The notes under the pieces are model-generated. The model was not told the origin of the DNA and did no database searches. It saw nothing but the letters and a program-made list of their open reading frames with translations. Source: Peptococcaceae bacterium (lineage in GTDB: Bacteria > Bacillota > Desulfotomaculia > Desulfotomaculales > Pelotomaculaceae). Taken from it: a DNA stretch of 43,531 nucleotides. A program made the translations under genes and the position numbers. Below are positions 18,441-29,125 of the stretch, piece by piece. Numbering within the stretch: position 1 is the stretch's first letter; every line of letters begins with the position of its first letter. The stretch is from contig JAAYRI010000099.1 in NCBI GenBank assembly GCA_012518875.1, positions 1 to 43,531 on the forward strand, read 5' to 3'.

Positions 18441-18582
18441 TCGACACCCTCCGACAAATATCAACATAATGGAATATTAGTATATGTTAACCAGATATTG
18501 TATTCGACCTATCTTTATTAACTCCTTTTAAATTCCTAAAAGAAAACCATAATTATTGTTTTTTATTACATATTATTTAATA

Positions 18583-19710
18583 TTATGGCAGAACCATTTT
18601 CCCCCCTATATAGACCCGGGTGACACGGGCAGATATATCCAGGGGGTGACCATCCCAGATCACCAGGTCGGCATCCTTCCCCGGTTCAATACTGCCCAGG
18701 CGTTTTTCCAAACCTAAAATTTTGGCGGCATTAATGGTAACACATTGCAGGGCTTTGTCCGGAGACAACCCCCCCTTAACAGTCAAAGCGGCAGATGCAG
18801 CCAAATACTGGATGGGAACAACAGGGTGATCAGTCATAATAGCCAACAAAACCCCACTCTCATCCAGAATTCGGGCAGCAGCCAGGGTTAGTTCCTTCAT
18901 TTCAACCTTAGCCCGATTGGTAATTATGGGACCAACCACCGCCGGGATATTTTTCATTGCTAATTTTTGTGCTACCAGATGTCCCTCCGTACAATGTTCA
19001 ATTACTAGATCAAGGGCAAACTCATCTGCAATCCGCACTGCCGTCATAATATCGTCAGCACGGTGGGCATGTACCCGCAGAGGCACCTCCCGCCTCAAAA
19101 CCCGGGCTAGGGATTCCTTCTTAAGGTCCCTTTCCGGTGCTTTTTCCCCCAGGTAATTCAAACCCTGGATTAACGCCTCCCTAATCAGGGCTGCTGCAGC
19201 CATCCTGGTAACCGGAGATTTTTTTTCTTTACCATAGGTACGTTTGGGGTTTTCCCCCAATGCCGCCTTTAAACCAGCCGGGTGCCGAACAATCATATCG
19301 TCAACAACTGTGCCGCTGGTTTTCATCACTACCATTTCACCGCCGATAGCATTGGCACTGCCTGGACCCGTAAGCACTGTGGTTACGCCGCCAGCCACGG
19401 CATCAGCAAAAGCCGGATCCATTGGGTTGATGGCGTCTATGGCCCGGAGATGGGGAGTTACAGGCTCGGTGGTCTCATTGACGTCGTCCCCTTCTTCCCG
19501 AAATATCTCTTCTGCAATTCCCACATGGGTGTGGCAATCTATCATTCCGGGCATAACGATTAGTCCAGTAGCATCAAATATTTCCCCATCGGCAGGTACA
19601 TTGATGTTCCTACCCACCTGAACAATTTTATCCCCGTCTACAAGCACTGTTCCCCGGTCAATGGGGGGACCCACCATAGTTAAAATTTTACCACCGGTAA
19701 TAGCCAGCAT
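18583..19710 (-). CDS. Amidohydrolase (imidazolonepropionase-like)
   Basis: GLIVMPGMIDCHTHVGIAEE, IMTDHPVVPIQYL, GSIEPGKDADLVIWDGHPLDISARV. Confidence 0.88.
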   Translation of the reverse strand: MLAITGGKILTMVGPPIDRGTVLVDGDKIVQVGRNINVPADGEIFDATGLIVMPGMIDCHTHVGIAEEIFREEGDDVNETTEPVTPHLRAIDAINPMDPAFADAVAGGVTTVLTGPGSANAIGGEMVVMKTSGTVVDDMIVRHPAGLKAALGENPKRTYGKEKKSPVTRMAAAALIREALIQGLNYLGEKAPERDLKKESLARVLRREVPLRVHAHRADDIMTAVRIADEFALDLVIEHCTEGHLVAQKLAMKNIPAVVGPIITNRAKVEMKELTLAAARILDESGVLLAIMTDHPVVPIQYLAASAALTVKGGLSPDKALQCVTINAAKILGLEKRLGSIEPGKDADLVIWDGHPLDISARVTRVYIGGKMVLP

Positions 19711-19736
19711 TTGGTCCTTCCTTTCTAGACGTATTT

Positions 19737-21878
19737 TTACCCGTCCTTTTTAGCAGACGGGTTTTTACTAATCAGTATAGCCACACTCTGGGGTGCAGCC
19801 CGGTAAAAACGCCCGGGTAGCGCTACTGCCTCCTCCATAGCCAGCAAATCCTGACCATAAGGCATGGCAGTGTCCAAAATTCTGTAGTAAACGGTACCTA
19901 ACCCCGTCCAGGGTAGGCTAACAATCCTTTCGGACTGTTGAGCGTTAAGGATCACCAGCACATCCCATTTCCTTTCCCTTGCTGCTACCCCCTTTAGTTC
20001 GCTACCCTGAATTAGAAAAGCCAGAAAACCCTTTCCCTGTTTGTGCCAGTCAGGTGGTCCCAGATCCGCCCCATACCAATTGATGTCCCTGATTGTGTCC
20101 AGGTTACTATCCCGGCCGCTAAAAAATTTTTCTTGACGAAAATGGGGAAAACGCTTTCTCAAGGCAACCATTTTGCGAACATAATCAATCATCTGCCGAT
20201 GGGCACCGGCCAGAGACCAATCAAAATAACTAGTTTCATTATCCTGGCAGTAGGCATTGTTGTTCCCTTTCTGGGTCCGCAAAAATTCATCCCCACCCAG
20301 AAGCATGGGGGTTCCCTGGGATATCAGCAGCAAGGTGAAAAAATTTTTAATATTTTTTTTCCTCATTTCTATAATCTTCGGATTGGTGGTTTCTCCTTCC
20401 CAACCGCAGTTAAAGGAATGGTTATCATCCACACCATCCCTGTTGTTTTCCAAATTGGGCTCATTATGCTTCCGCTCATAGGAAACTAAATCATGGAGGG
20501 TAAAACCATCATGGCAGGTAATAAAATTGATACTGCTAAAAGGTGTCCGTCCCACACCGGCAAAAAGATCAGGGCTACCTGTTAAACGGTGCCCCATTTC
20601 CGGCAACACCCCGGGGATTCCTTTAAAAAATTTTCTTACACAGTCCCGGTAGGCACCATTCCATTCCGCCCAGCCCGTCGGGAAATTTCCCAACTGATAG
20701 GACCCATGGGTAGCATCCCAGGGCTCCGCAATCAGCTTCACAGGGGCCAAAACGGGATCCTGGTGCAGAGCTTTGAAAAGCCCGGCCCGTGGGGAATAGG
20801 TGCCTTTTTCTCGCCCCAGTATGGTGGCCAGATCAAACCTGAAACCATCCACATGCATCTCCTGGACCCAATAACGCAGGGAATCCATCACCATCTGCAC
20901 CACCTGAAAGCGATCGAAGTTCAGGGTGTTGCCACAGCCGCTAAAATCCCGGTAATATCTCTTATTCTTGCCCAGCTGGTAATAGGTGATGTTGTCGATG
21001 CCGCGGAAAGAAAGAGTGGGGCCACGCTCGTCGCCTTCACAGGTATGATTATAAACCACATCCAGGATCACTTCCAGGCCAGCCTTGTGTAGCTCTTTAA
21101 CCATCTGTTTAAATTCCTGCACCTGACAGCCCGGATAAAGACCCGTGCTGAACCGGCTATCGGGTGCAAAGAAACCCAGGGTGTTATAACCCCAGTAGTT
21201 GGTGAGGCCTTTTTTCTGCAGCAAATCCTCTGAGTGACAGTGGTGTACCGGTAAAAACTCGATTGCTGTCACGCCCAGGCTTTTTAAATAGGGTATTTTT
21301 TCAATGACCCCCAGGTAGGTACCCGGGTGTCGGACGCCGGAGGTGGCGTGAGCCGTCAACCCCTTTAAGTGCACTTCATAAATGATTGTTTCCGCCAAAG
21401 GGGTACGCGGTGGCGTAACCCCTTCCCAATCAAACTGGTTGTCAATAACCACACATTTTGGCGCCCCGCCAGTGTTGGGCAGCTCATTAAATGATAGATC
21501 AGCCAGGGGTGAGGAAGGATCGTAGCCCAGGTGACATACACCAGGCACAAATTTGCCTGTAATCGCCCGGGCATAAGGATCAATCAACAAGCGGTAGGGG
21601 TTAAAGCGCAGGCCTTCTTGGGGCCGATAGGGACCCCACACCCGATAGGCGTAAAGCTGTCCTGGCGCCAGACCCTCTACAAAACAATGCCAGACACAGT
21701 GGGTGCGATGCTCAAAAGGGATGATCCGCACCGGGGTGGCGTCTAGGGGATGGGCAAAAAGCAACAGGTCCACACCCTGGGCATGTTTTGAATAGAGGGC
21801 AAAATTAACCCCCCCGGCAACCGGTGTAGCCCCCTGGGGGTAAAAACTGCCCTTTCTGACACCTATTTCCATAGCCAA
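19737..21878 (-). CDS. glgX: Glycogen debranching enzyme GlgX
   Basis: IIYEVHLKGLTAHA, EVILDVVYNHTCEG, VDGFRFDLATILGRE, FITCHDGFTLHDLVSYERKHNEPNLENNRDGVDDNHSFNCGWEG. Confidence 0.95.
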   Translation of the reverse strand: MAMEIGVRKGSFYPQGATPVAGGVNFALYSKHAQGVDLLLFAHPLDATPVRIIPFEHRTHCVWHCFVEGLAPGQLYAYRVWGPYRPQEGLRFNPYRLLIDPYARAITGKFVPGVCHLGYDPSSPLADLSFNELPNTGGAPKCVVIDNQFDWEGVTPPRTPLAETIIYEVHLKGLTAHATSGVRHPGTYLGVIEKIPYLKSLGVTAIEFLPVHHCHSEDLLQKKGLTNYWGYNTLGFFAPDSRFSTGLYPGCQVQEFKQMVKELHKAGLEVILDVVYNHTCEGDERGPTLSFRGIDNITYYQLGKNKRYYRDFSGCGNTLNFDRFQVVQMVMDSLRYWVQEMHVDGFRFDLATILGREKGTYSPRAGLFKALHQDPVLAPVKLIAEPWDATHGSYQLGNFPTGWAEWNGAYRDCVRKFFKGIPGVLPEMGHRLTGSPDLFAGVGRTPFSSINFITCHDGFTLHDLVSYERKHNEPNLENNRDGVDDNHSFNCGWEGETTNPKIIEMRKKNIKNFFTLLLISQGTPMLLGGDEFLRTQKGNNNAYCQDNETSYFDWSLAGAHRQMIDYVRKMVALRKRFPHFRQEKFFSGRDSNLDTIRDINWYGADLGPPDWHKQGKGFLAFLIQGSELKGVAARERKWDVLVILNAQQSERIVSLPWTGLGTVYYRILDTAMPYGQDLLAMEEAVALPGRFYRAAPQSVAILISKNPSAKKDG

Positions 21879-21909
21879 CCATCCTTAAAAATAATATTGT
21901 CCAAATATT

Positions 21910-21946
21910 AAAAAACCTTGCTCGGCTAACCGGGTGAAGGTTTTTT
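21910..21946 (-). terminator. Intrinsic terminator between the MazF-type gene and glgX
   Basis: aaaaaacctt-gctcggctaaccgggtg-aaggtttttt: 10-bp perfect outer stem with inner CTCGG/CCGGG. Confidence 0.8.
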
Positions 21947-21979
21947 CCATCAAACTGTACCCTATTTTTTTCCTTGTCT

Positions 21980-22327
21980 TTAGAGATCCACCAAACCCAG
22001 GCTAATTTCCACAGCCTGGTTTACTTTGGACATAGTACCGCTATCCAGGGCATGTACCTTTTCCAGCAGCCTGCTCTTGTCAATAGTCCTAATTTGCTCC
22101 AGTAGGATCACCGAGTTTTTTTCTAACCCGCCGGAGGTTACCGGCAGGGACACATGGGTGGGCAACTTTGGCTTATCAATCTGTGAGGTGATTGCCGCCA
22201 CTATCGTGGTGGGACTGTATTGGTTACCAATGTCGTTTTGAATGATCAACACTGGCCTGGTCCCACCTTGTTCACAACCGACAACCGGGCTGAGGTCTGC
22301 ATAGTAGATATCCCCCCGATGGATCAT
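21980..22327 (-). CDS. MazF/PemK-family endoribonuclease toxin (NdoA/EndoA-like)
   Basis: [46 protein letters not shown]. Confidence 0.95.
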   Translation of the reverse strand: MIHRGDIYYADLSPVVGCEQGGTRPVLIIQNDIGNQYSPTTIVAAITSQIDKPKLPTHVSLPVTSGGLEKNSVILLEQIRTIDKSRLLEKVHALDSGTMSKVNQAVEISLGLVDL

Positions 22328-22329
22328 GC

Positions 22330-22605
22330 CTATTTTACCTCCGGCAGGGGCAGCCCGTAGAGCTCATGCACCTCTGATTCCACACGGTAGTGCTCCACCA
22401 CCAAATCCAAGTTAATTTTGGCCATTTCCAGGTAACCCTTCTTCATCTGTTCACGCAAAAGGCGCCGCTTACATTCGGTAACATAATAACTCATGGCCTT
22501 CCGTATAAACTCACTACGGTTTAGCTGATCAGCCGCAGCAATACCATCCACCTCTGCTAAAAGTGAATCCGGCAGGCTAATCATGATCCTTTTATTACCT
22601 GACAC
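22330..22605 (-). CDS. Ribbon-helix-helix antitoxin (MazE/NdoAI-like)
   Basis: [39 protein letters not shown]; 2-bp gap to the toxin gene. Confidence 0.9.
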   Translation of the reverse strand: MSGNKRIMISLPDSLLAEVDGIAAADQLNRSEFIRKAMSYYVTECKRRLLREQMKKGYLEMAKINLDLVVEHYRVESEVHELYGLPLPEVK

Positions 22606-22775
22606 GGGTAGGTCCCCCCTGCATAGCAGTTCTAGTAATTTTTGTACATACTATTATATATATACGTTTGCAATATAAATGTCAATGATACCAAAGATAC
22701 ACAAACATAGGTACCCCATTGTTTTTTTAGAACCAGCGCATCACTATCAGTACCTGCACGAGTGCACCAATTCAT

Positions 22776-23273
22776 CTAGTTGATTTGCTTTACTGCCTGG
22801 GGTTTTCTAGAGAGGGCCACTTTTCCTGTTCGCACCATTTCCACAATACCGTAATCATCGAGTACCGCACAGAAGGCATTTATTTTTTGCGCATCACCAA
22901 GGACCTCTATAATCATCGTCTCTTTATTGACGTCGATAATATTGGCCCTGAATACGGAAACCAGGTTAACAATATCCGATCGCCGATTATTTTTGGCGAT
23001 TACCTTGACCAGGGCCAGTTCCCGTTCCACAGAATCCCCCACGTTTAGCTTCACAATTTTAATCACATCAATCAATTTAGAAAGTTGCTTGATCACCTGT
23101 TCCAGGGACTGTTCATCACCCTTAACTACCAGAGTTATGCGGGTCACATCCGCCTCTTCCGTATAACCGGCGGCAATGCTTTCAATATTTACTACCCGCC
23201 TGCTGAGCAGGCCGGATATGCGTGCCAGCACACCGGGTTTATTCACCACCAGCACAGCCAGTGTGTTTTTCAT
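22776..23273 (-). CDS. ilvN: Acetolactate synthase small (regulatory) subunit
   Basis: ACT domain: NTLAVLVVNKPGVLARISGLLSRRVVNIESIAAGYTEEADVTRITLVV. Confidence 0.92.
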   Translation of the reverse strand: MKNTLAVLVVNKPGVLARISGLLSRRVVNIESIAAGYTEEADVTRITLVVKGDEQSLEQVIKQLSKLIDVIKIVKLNVGDSVERELALVKVIAKNNRRSDIVNLVSVFRANIIDVNKETMIIEVLGDAQKINAFCAVLDDYGIVEMVRTGKVALSRKPQAVKQIN

Positions 23274-23510
23274 GGTTACCACCCTCTCCTCTCACAATCT
23301 ATCAAAATTTTATCACATATTAGATTTCTGTCTATCCTTTTTATAATATGGTTTTCCTTTATTAATACAACTTAAAACTAGTATTTTGCACCAGTATTTC
23401 CCTAAAGGTTTTCGCTGAAAAATTATATTTTGAAGGATTTAGAGAATGCTATGCCGAAAAAGAGCTATACTTTGATGTATCTTTATTCAGTTAATTCGGG
23501 GGCTTTTTAA

Positions 23511-23768
23511 ATGCTGGTTATTCAGGTGTGTGTTGGTAGCTCGTGTTTTTTGCGCGGGTCCAAGAACGTCATTGCAGAAATTGAAAACCTCATCGATCAC
23601 TACCGACTTGATGATGTTGTTACCCTTAAAGGGATCTTTTGCCTGGAATGTTGCTCCGATGGTGTCACTGTGATGATTGGTAAAAAGGTTTTTACAAAGG
23701 TGACCAAAGAAAATGTGGTCGGGTTGTTTGAAAATGAGGTTTTCACCGCCTTATACGGGAAGAAATAG
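23511..23768 (+). CDS. Thioredoxin-like [2Fe-2S] ferredoxin (NuoE/HndA C-domain-like)
   Basis: VCVGSSCFLRGSKNV...GIFCLECCSDGVTVMIG: Cys pair plus CxxxC-type arrangement. Confidence 0.82.
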   Translation: MLVIQVCVGSSCFLRGSKNVIAEIENLIDHYRLDDVVTLKGIFCLECCSDGVTVMIGKKVFTKVTKENVVGLFENEVFTALYGKK

Positions 23769-23867
23769 CTACTGCCTGGGTTTAATGCCGGATATTTGGG
23801 GGTAACGCTCGCGAAAACCAGATGGCCAACTGGCTGAGCTAATGACAGTGTAGAAAGGAAAAGGCAA

Positions 23868-25019
23868 ATGTCACTCTACCTTGACATTGGCATATCACAG
23901 TTGAACAAAAAAGGGGAGGAGCTCTGCGGCGACTCCATTGAAGTGCTGCAATCCCCCGAGTCATCAGTAATTGTCCTGGCCGACGGTCTGGCCAGCGGGG
24001 TAAAAGCCAATATTCTCTCCCGTATTACCGCTAAGACTGCCGCCACCATGTTAAAAATGGGTAGCCATATCGGTGAGGTTATTGAAACAATGGCCAACAC
24101 CCTGCCTGTGGACAAGGTAAGAAACCTGGCCTACAGTACCTTTACCATATTACAGATTTTCCCTGATGGACACTCATATCTGGTGGAATTCGACAACCCG
24201 GAGTCCTATTTCGGTTACCGGGATACATTACAATGTTTGCGGCGCATCACAAGAAATATCGGTGGGAAGGAAATTAAAGAGGCCCATTTTACCTTAAAGG
24301 CCGGCAACTGGCTGGTGATGCTCAGCGATGGTGTACTGCACGCCGGTATGGGCGGAATCTGGAATTTCGGCTGGGGTGAGGTACAAGTAGGCAGGTATAT
24401 AAAAAAACTTGCTTCCCTGGGTTACGAGGCTGCGGACCTGGCCACTGATATTACCACCCAGTGCAACCTGCTTTATGGCGGTGAACCTGGTGATGATGTG
24501 AGCATAGTGGTGGTCAAAGCCAGAAAGGCACGGAAACTGACGGCACTAATCGGGCCCCCCCGGGAACCGGAAAAAGACACCTGCACAGTAGAAAAACTAG
24601 TTCGGGCTGCCGGCGTCAAGGTAGTATGCGGCGGCTCTACCAGCCTGATGGTCAGCCGGATCCTGGATCGGGAAATAGCTGTGGACCTGGAGTCAGACAG
24701 CAGTACGGTACCACCTACCGGTATTATTGAGGGCATTGATCTGGTAACGGAAGGGGCCATTACGATTTATTACGCCCTGCAGCACCTGCGGGACAAATGC
24801 AAGCTGAGGGATCTGGAAAAGGCCAAAGACGGTGCCGGTCGCCTGGCCGCTGCACTGCTCCGGGCAGATGAAATTCACTTCATGGTCGGGCTAGCCATCA
24901 ACCAGGCTGTCCATTACCCAGGATTTCCCATCTCCTGCGTCATAAAAAACCAAACTGTAAGGGATATTGCTGAAATATTATCATCCCTTGGTAAAAAAAC
25001 CACCATCGAGTATCTGTGA
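23868..25019 (+). CDS. SpoIIE/PP2C-family serine phosphatase
   Basis: VIVLADGLASGVKANILSRITAKTA, LVMLSDGVLHAGMG, GGEPGDDVSIVVVKAR. Confidence 0.88.
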   Translation: MSLYLDIGISQLNKKGEELCGDSIEVLQSPESSVIVLADGLASGVKANILSRITAKTAATMLKMGSHIGEVIETMANTLPVDKVRNLAYSTFTILQIFPDGHSYLVEFDNPESYFGYRDTLQCLRRITRNIGGKEIKEAHFTLKAGNWLVMLSDGVLHAGMGGIWNFGWGEVQVGRYIKKLASLGYEAADLATDITTQCNLLYGGEPGDDVSIVVVKARKARKLTALIGPPREPEKDTCTVEKLVRAAGVKVVCGGSTSLMVSRILDREIAVDLESDSSTVPPTGIIEGIDLVTEGAITIYYALQHLRDKCKLRDLEKAKDGAGRLAAALLRADEIHFMVGLAINQAVHYPGFPISCVIKNQTVRDIAEILSSLGKKTTIEYL

Positions 25020-25032
25020 TACTGCTATTTTC

Positions 25033-26364
25033 CTAATATTTAGACAGGTATTCCACCGTCTCCCAGGGGTGGACCTGAACCCGATACCTGTCCCACTCAA
25101 TTCTCTTTGCCGCTATGTATCTTTCGAAAACATGATCACCCAGAGCTTTTTTCAGCACCTGATCTTTCTCCAACTCCTGCACCGCCGCCTCCAGGCTTTG
25201 GGGCAGGCTTTCGATACCAAACTGCGACCGCTCCGCCGGGGTCATCTCATAAATATTACGATTGCATTGTTCCGGCGGTAGAATTTTATTTCTGATTCCG
25301 TCCAAGCCGGCCTGCAGACATACAGCAAGGGTCAGATAAGGATTGCAGGTGGGATCAGGACTGCGCAATTCAATGCGGGTGGACATACCCCTTTTGGCTG
25401 GAATCCTAATCAACGGGCTTCTGTTGCGTCCCGACCAGGCAATATACACTGGGGCCTCAAAACCAGAAACCAGGCGTTTATAGGAATTAACCGTCGGGTT
25501 GGCAATGGCGGTAATCCCCTTGCTGTGTCTCATTAAACCACCCACATAATACCGGCATTCCCGGCTCAACCCGTCGGATTCGCCCGGATCATAAAAGGCA
25601 TTCTCCTCGTTTTTTATCAATGACTGGTTGATGTGCATACCGGAACCAGCCATCCCATACAAGGGTTTGGGCATGAATGTGGCGTGTAGACCATGCCGCT
25701 GGGCAGTAGTACGCACCACAAATTTGAACGTGGCTATTTTATCCGCTATATCCAAAGCATCCGAGTATTTAAAGTCAATCTCATGCTGGCCGCTACCCAC
25801 CTCATGGTGGGAAGCCTCTATTTCAAAACCCATTTGCTCCAACATTAAAACCATATCCCGGCGGGCATTCTCCCCAAGGTCCACGGGAGCCATATCAAAG
25901 TAACCGGCCCGATCATGGGTAATTGTGGTTGGCTTACCTTCTTCATCCAGGTGAAAAAGAAAAAACTCCAGTTCAGGCCCGGCGTTCATCATGTAGCCCA
26001 TCTGGCGGGCTTCCTGCACAGCTCGGCGCAAAACATGACGCGGGTCCCCTGAAAAAGGGGTACCATCGGCATTATAGACATCACAAATCAATCTGGCCAC
26101 ACCGCTCTCCCGCGGTCGCCAGGGGAAAAGGGCAAATGTGGAGGGATCCGGGCGCAGGTACATGTCCGATTCCTCAATGCGGACAAAGCCGTCGATAGAT
26201 GAACCGTCAAACATCATTTCCCCCTCCAAGGCTTTATCTAACTGCTCAACTGTTATGGCCACATTTTTAGGGATGCCGAAGATGTCGGTAAACTGGAGCC
26301 GGATAAATTTAACCCCCCATTCCTTAGCAAGATCACGCACATCATTGTTGGTATATTTAGCCAT
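25033..26364 (-). CDS. glnA: Type I glutamine synthetase
   Basis: [80 protein letters not shown]; start set to the MAKYTN ATG. Confidence 0.96.
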   Translation of the reverse strand: MAKYTNNDVRDLAKEWGVKFIRLQFTDIFGIPKNVAITVEQLDKALEGEMMFDGSSIDGFVRIEESDMYLRPDPSTFALFPWRPRESGVARLICDVYNADGTPFSGDPRHVLRRAVQEARQMGYMMNAGPELEFFLFHLDEEGKPTTITHDRAGYFDMAPVDLGENARRDMVLMLEQMGFEIEASHHEVGSGQHEIDFKYSDALDIADKIATFKFVVRTTAQRHGLHATFMPKPLYGMAGSGMHINQSLIKNEENAFYDPGESDGLSRECRYYVGGLMRHSKGITAIANPTVNSYKRLVSGFEAPVYIAWSGRNRSPLIRIPAKRGMSTRIELRSPDPTCNPYLTLAVCLQAGLDGIRNKILPPEQCNRNIYEMTPAERSQFGIESLPQSLEAAVQELEKDQVLKKALGDHVFERYIAAKRIEWDRYRVQVHPWETVEYLSKY

Positions 26365-26387
26365 GCCTATAACACCCCTCATTGTTT

Positions 26388-26435
26388 AAAAAAGGGGCCT
26401 TGCACACAGTCGTAAAAACCTGTCCGTCCGGCCCC
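26388..26435 (-). promoter_or_regulatory. Terminator-like hairpin in the glnA 5' leader (possible attenuator)
   Basis: Minus strand GGGGCC(30-nt loop)GGCCCCTTTTTT ends about 24 nt before the glnA ATG; the loop GGTTTTTA (26413-26420) complements leader TAAAAACC (26478-26485). Confidence 0.5.
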
Positions 26436-26554
26436 ATTACCCCATTTTCTGGAGATACCGTACTATGTTCCCTCATTGGTTTTTAATCAAACATACCACA
26501 AGTATACCATAGAAACCCACAAATGAAATATGTCTTTAATTTGGCCTTTGTTGC

Positions 26555-27958
26555 TTATTTATGAGCCAGGTAGGCATCTATGGCCCTGGCTGCAGTTTTT
26601 CCCGCTCCCATAGCCAAGATCACCGTGGCAGCACCGGTGACTACGTCACCGCCAGCAAATATTCCCGGCAAAGAAGTGGCTCCTGTTTCCCCATCGGCAA
26701 TAATATTGCCCCTCCGGTTACAGGCCAGTCCTTCAGTAGTCCGGGGTACCAGGGGGTTGGGCCCCTGTCCGATGGCCACCACCACTGTATCCACATCAAT
26801 GACAAACTCAGAGCCTTTTATCGGCACCGGGCGCCGCCGCCCCGATTCGTCCGGTTCTCCCAGTTCATACTCCAGGCATTCCATGCCGGTAACCCAATAA
26901 TCATCATTATACAAAATGCTGGTGGGGCTGGTGAGAAATTTGAACTGCACCCCTTCTTCCGCTGCGTGCTCCACTTCCTCATGGCGAGCCGGCAGCTCCA
27001 CCCTGGAACGCCGGTAGACAATCCAGGACTCCTCCGCTCCCAACCGCAGGGCAGTGCGGGCCGAGTCCATGGCCACATTGCCACCCCCCAGCACGGCTAC
27101 CTTCCGGCCGATGCGGATGGGCGTATCATACTCGGGAAACAAGTAGGCTTTCATCAAATTGGTGCGGGTCAAAAACTCGTTGGCTGAATATACCCCACAG
27201 GCATTTTCCCCCGGTATGTTCATGAAATATGGCAACCCGGCACCGGTACCGATAAAAACGGCGTCAAAACCGAACTCCTTCCGCAACTCATCAACTGTAG
27301 CAAATTTGCCCACCACGGCGTTTACCTGGATGTCTACCCCCAGTTTTTTCAGGTTTTGCACCTCTGCCTGCACTACAGCTTTGGGCAAACGAAATTCCGG
27401 AATGCCGTACATCAGCACGCCACCCGCTACATGCAGGGCTTCAAAAATGGTCACCTGATAGCCACGTTTGGCCAGGTCAGCAGCACAGGTCAGACCAGAG
27501 GGACCGGACCCAACAATGGCTACCTTTTTATCTTTTGGCGCACTGGTTTCTGGGATCGGGGCCCCGTGGGCCAGTTCCCAGTCAGCACAGTAGCGCTCAA
27601 TACGGCCGATGGCTACAGGTTCATGTTTTTTGCCCAGGGTACAATATTTTTCGCACTGGTTTTCCTGGGGACAAACCCGGCCGCAAACACCAGGCAAAGC
27701 GTTTTTCTCTTTTATTTTCCCAATCGCCCCTTTAAAATCCCCCTGGGCGGCCAGCTTGATAAAAGCAGGGATATCGATTTCCACCGGGCAACCCTGCCGG
27801 CAAGGCTCATTTTTACAGTGCAGACAACGGTTGGCCTCCGCTACCACCGCCTCCTCACTGTAGCCCAGGGCCACCTCATTGAAATTACCCGCCCTTACTG
27901 AGGGATCCTGGGTAGGCATTGGATTTTTAGTAGATACAATTCTCTTTTTTTCCGTCAT
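26555..27958 (-). CDS. nfnB: NADPH-dependent glutamate synthase small-subunit-like/NfnB
   Basis: CLHCKNEPCRQGCPVEIDIPAFI, CGRVCPQENQCEKYC, VAIVGSGPSGLTCAADLAKRGYQVTIFEA, FAGGDVVTGAATVI; paired with nfnA. Confidence 0.88.
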   Translation of the reverse strand: MTEKKRIVSTKNPMPTQDPSVRAGNFNEVALGYSEEAVVAEANRCLHCKNEPCRQGCPVEIDIPAFIKLAAQGDFKGAIGKIKEKNALPGVCGRVCPQENQCEKYCTLGKKHEPVAIGRIERYCADWELAHGAPIPETSAPKDKKVAIVGSGPSGLTCAADLAKRGYQVTIFEALHVAGGVLMYGIPEFRLPKAVVQAEVQNLKKLGVDIQVNAVVGKFATVDELRKEFGFDAVFIGTGAGLPYFMNIPGENACGVYSANEFLTRTNLMKAYLFPEYDTPIRIGRKVAVLGGGNVAMDSARTALRLGAEESWIVYRRSRVELPARHEEVEHAAEEGVQFKFLTSPTSILYNDDYWVTGMECLEYELGEPDESGRRRPVPIKGSEFVIDVDTVVVAIGQGPNPLVPRTTEGLACNRRGNIIADGETGATSLPGIFAGGDVVTGAATVILAMGAGKTAARAIDAYLAHK

Positions 27959-27960
27959 TT

Positions 27961-28821
27961 CTATTCACCCCCGCCACAACAATGACATTTTTGGCTGCCT
28001 TTTTTATTATACAGATTCAAAGCCGCCTGTTCCTGGGGTTTATAGATTACCGACCGCCGGGCCATTTCGTCAAAATCCACCAAATGACCATCAAACTCCG
28101 GCCCATCCACACAGGTAAACTTGGTTTCCCCACCCACATTAACCCGGCAACAGCCACACATACCGGTACCGTCCACCATTAATGAATTTAAACTGACGAT
28201 GGTTTTCAGATTGTATTGTCTGGTCAGGTTGGCCACGGCCCGCATCATCGGCGGCGGCCCAATGGCAATACACAGAGCAATGTCACCTTTCTTTTCGATC
28301 ACTTCCTGCAGCACATCAGTAACAAACCCTTTACGGGCATAAGACCCGTCGTCAGTGGTTACCTGCAGTTCACTACAAGCGGCTTTCATCTTATCCTCCC
28401 AGAAGACCAGATCCGCTGTCCGCGCCCCCATCACACCAATAACCTCGTTCCCTGCTTCCCTCAGAGCCCTGGCAATAGGATAGACAGGTGCCACACCAAC
28501 ACCACCACCCACACAGACAACCCGGCCATAATTATCAATCTGGGAAGGAACCCCCAGGGGCCCTACAAAGTCCTGGACGCAATCTCCCTCATTCAAGGCG
28601 CCCAGCTCCCAAGTAGTCTTTCCCACCTCCTGGAAAACACAGGTGATCAGACCTTTTTCCCGATCAAAATCGGCAATGGTCAGAGGAATCCGCTCCCCCC
28701 GGGCATGGACCCGCAAAATAATAAACTGCCCGGCCATGGCCTTTCTAGCCACCAGGGGCGCCTCAATCTGAAAAAGTTTTATGGACGGCGCCAGGATTTC
28801 TTTTTTTAAAACCTTGTACAT
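27961..28821 (-). CDS. nfnA: NfnA: ferredoxin-NADP+ reductase subunit alpha-like (DHOD electron-transfer type)
   Basis: GQFIILRVHARGERIPLTIADFD, GGGVGVAPVYPIARAL, CGCCRVNVGGETKFTCVDGPEFDGHLVDFDE. Confidence 0.9.
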   Translation of the reverse strand: MYKVLKKEILAPSIKLFQIEAPLVARKAMAGQFIILRVHARGERIPLTIADFDREKGLITCVFQEVGKTTWELGALNEGDCVQDFVGPLGVPSQIDNYGRVVCVGGGVGVAPVYPIARALREAGNEVIGVMGARTADLVFWEDKMKAACSELQVTTDDGSYARKGFVTDVLQEVIEKKGDIALCIAIGPPPMMRAVANLTRQYNLKTIVSLNSLMVDGTGMCGCCRVNVGGETKFTCVDGPEFDGHLVDFDEMARRSVIYKPQEQAALNLYNKKGSQKCHCCGGGE

Positions 28822-29125
28822 AAAATCATAACACTCCCCTACAACGATTTATACTGAGGTATATGGCAATCTGTATGGCGGCAACCCGGGCCCCACCTAC
28901 GGCACCCGTATATTCAAACAGTGTCTAGCTGGTTTCATTGATCATAACATCTATTTTAGCACGCTTTTTTAAAAAGGGGTATAATTTTGCAGAATAATCA
29001 GATGAACATATTACTACAATTACAACATATATTTTATAGTGTAGCAGTTGACCAAAGAACACCTAATCCCAGTAGCTTTATTGATCTCTCTTCATGTTTT
29101 TAGGTAATTATTGGGAGGCGACATT

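Noticed and set aside
19735-19770. Hairpin ACCCGTC...GACGGGTTTTT at the glgX 3' end as its terminator
   Set aside because: The T tract is on the plus strand whereas glgX is on the minus strand; it overlaps the coding end and its function is unclear.
21980-22605. mazEF-type pair as a novel toxin-antitoxin system
   Set aside because: Matches the well-known chromosomal NdoA/NdoAI-type MazEF of Firmicutes.
23400-23510. Rex/FNR-type operator upstream of the [2Fe-2S]/SpoIIE pair
   Set aside because: No convincing palindrome match to known consensus sequences on inspection.
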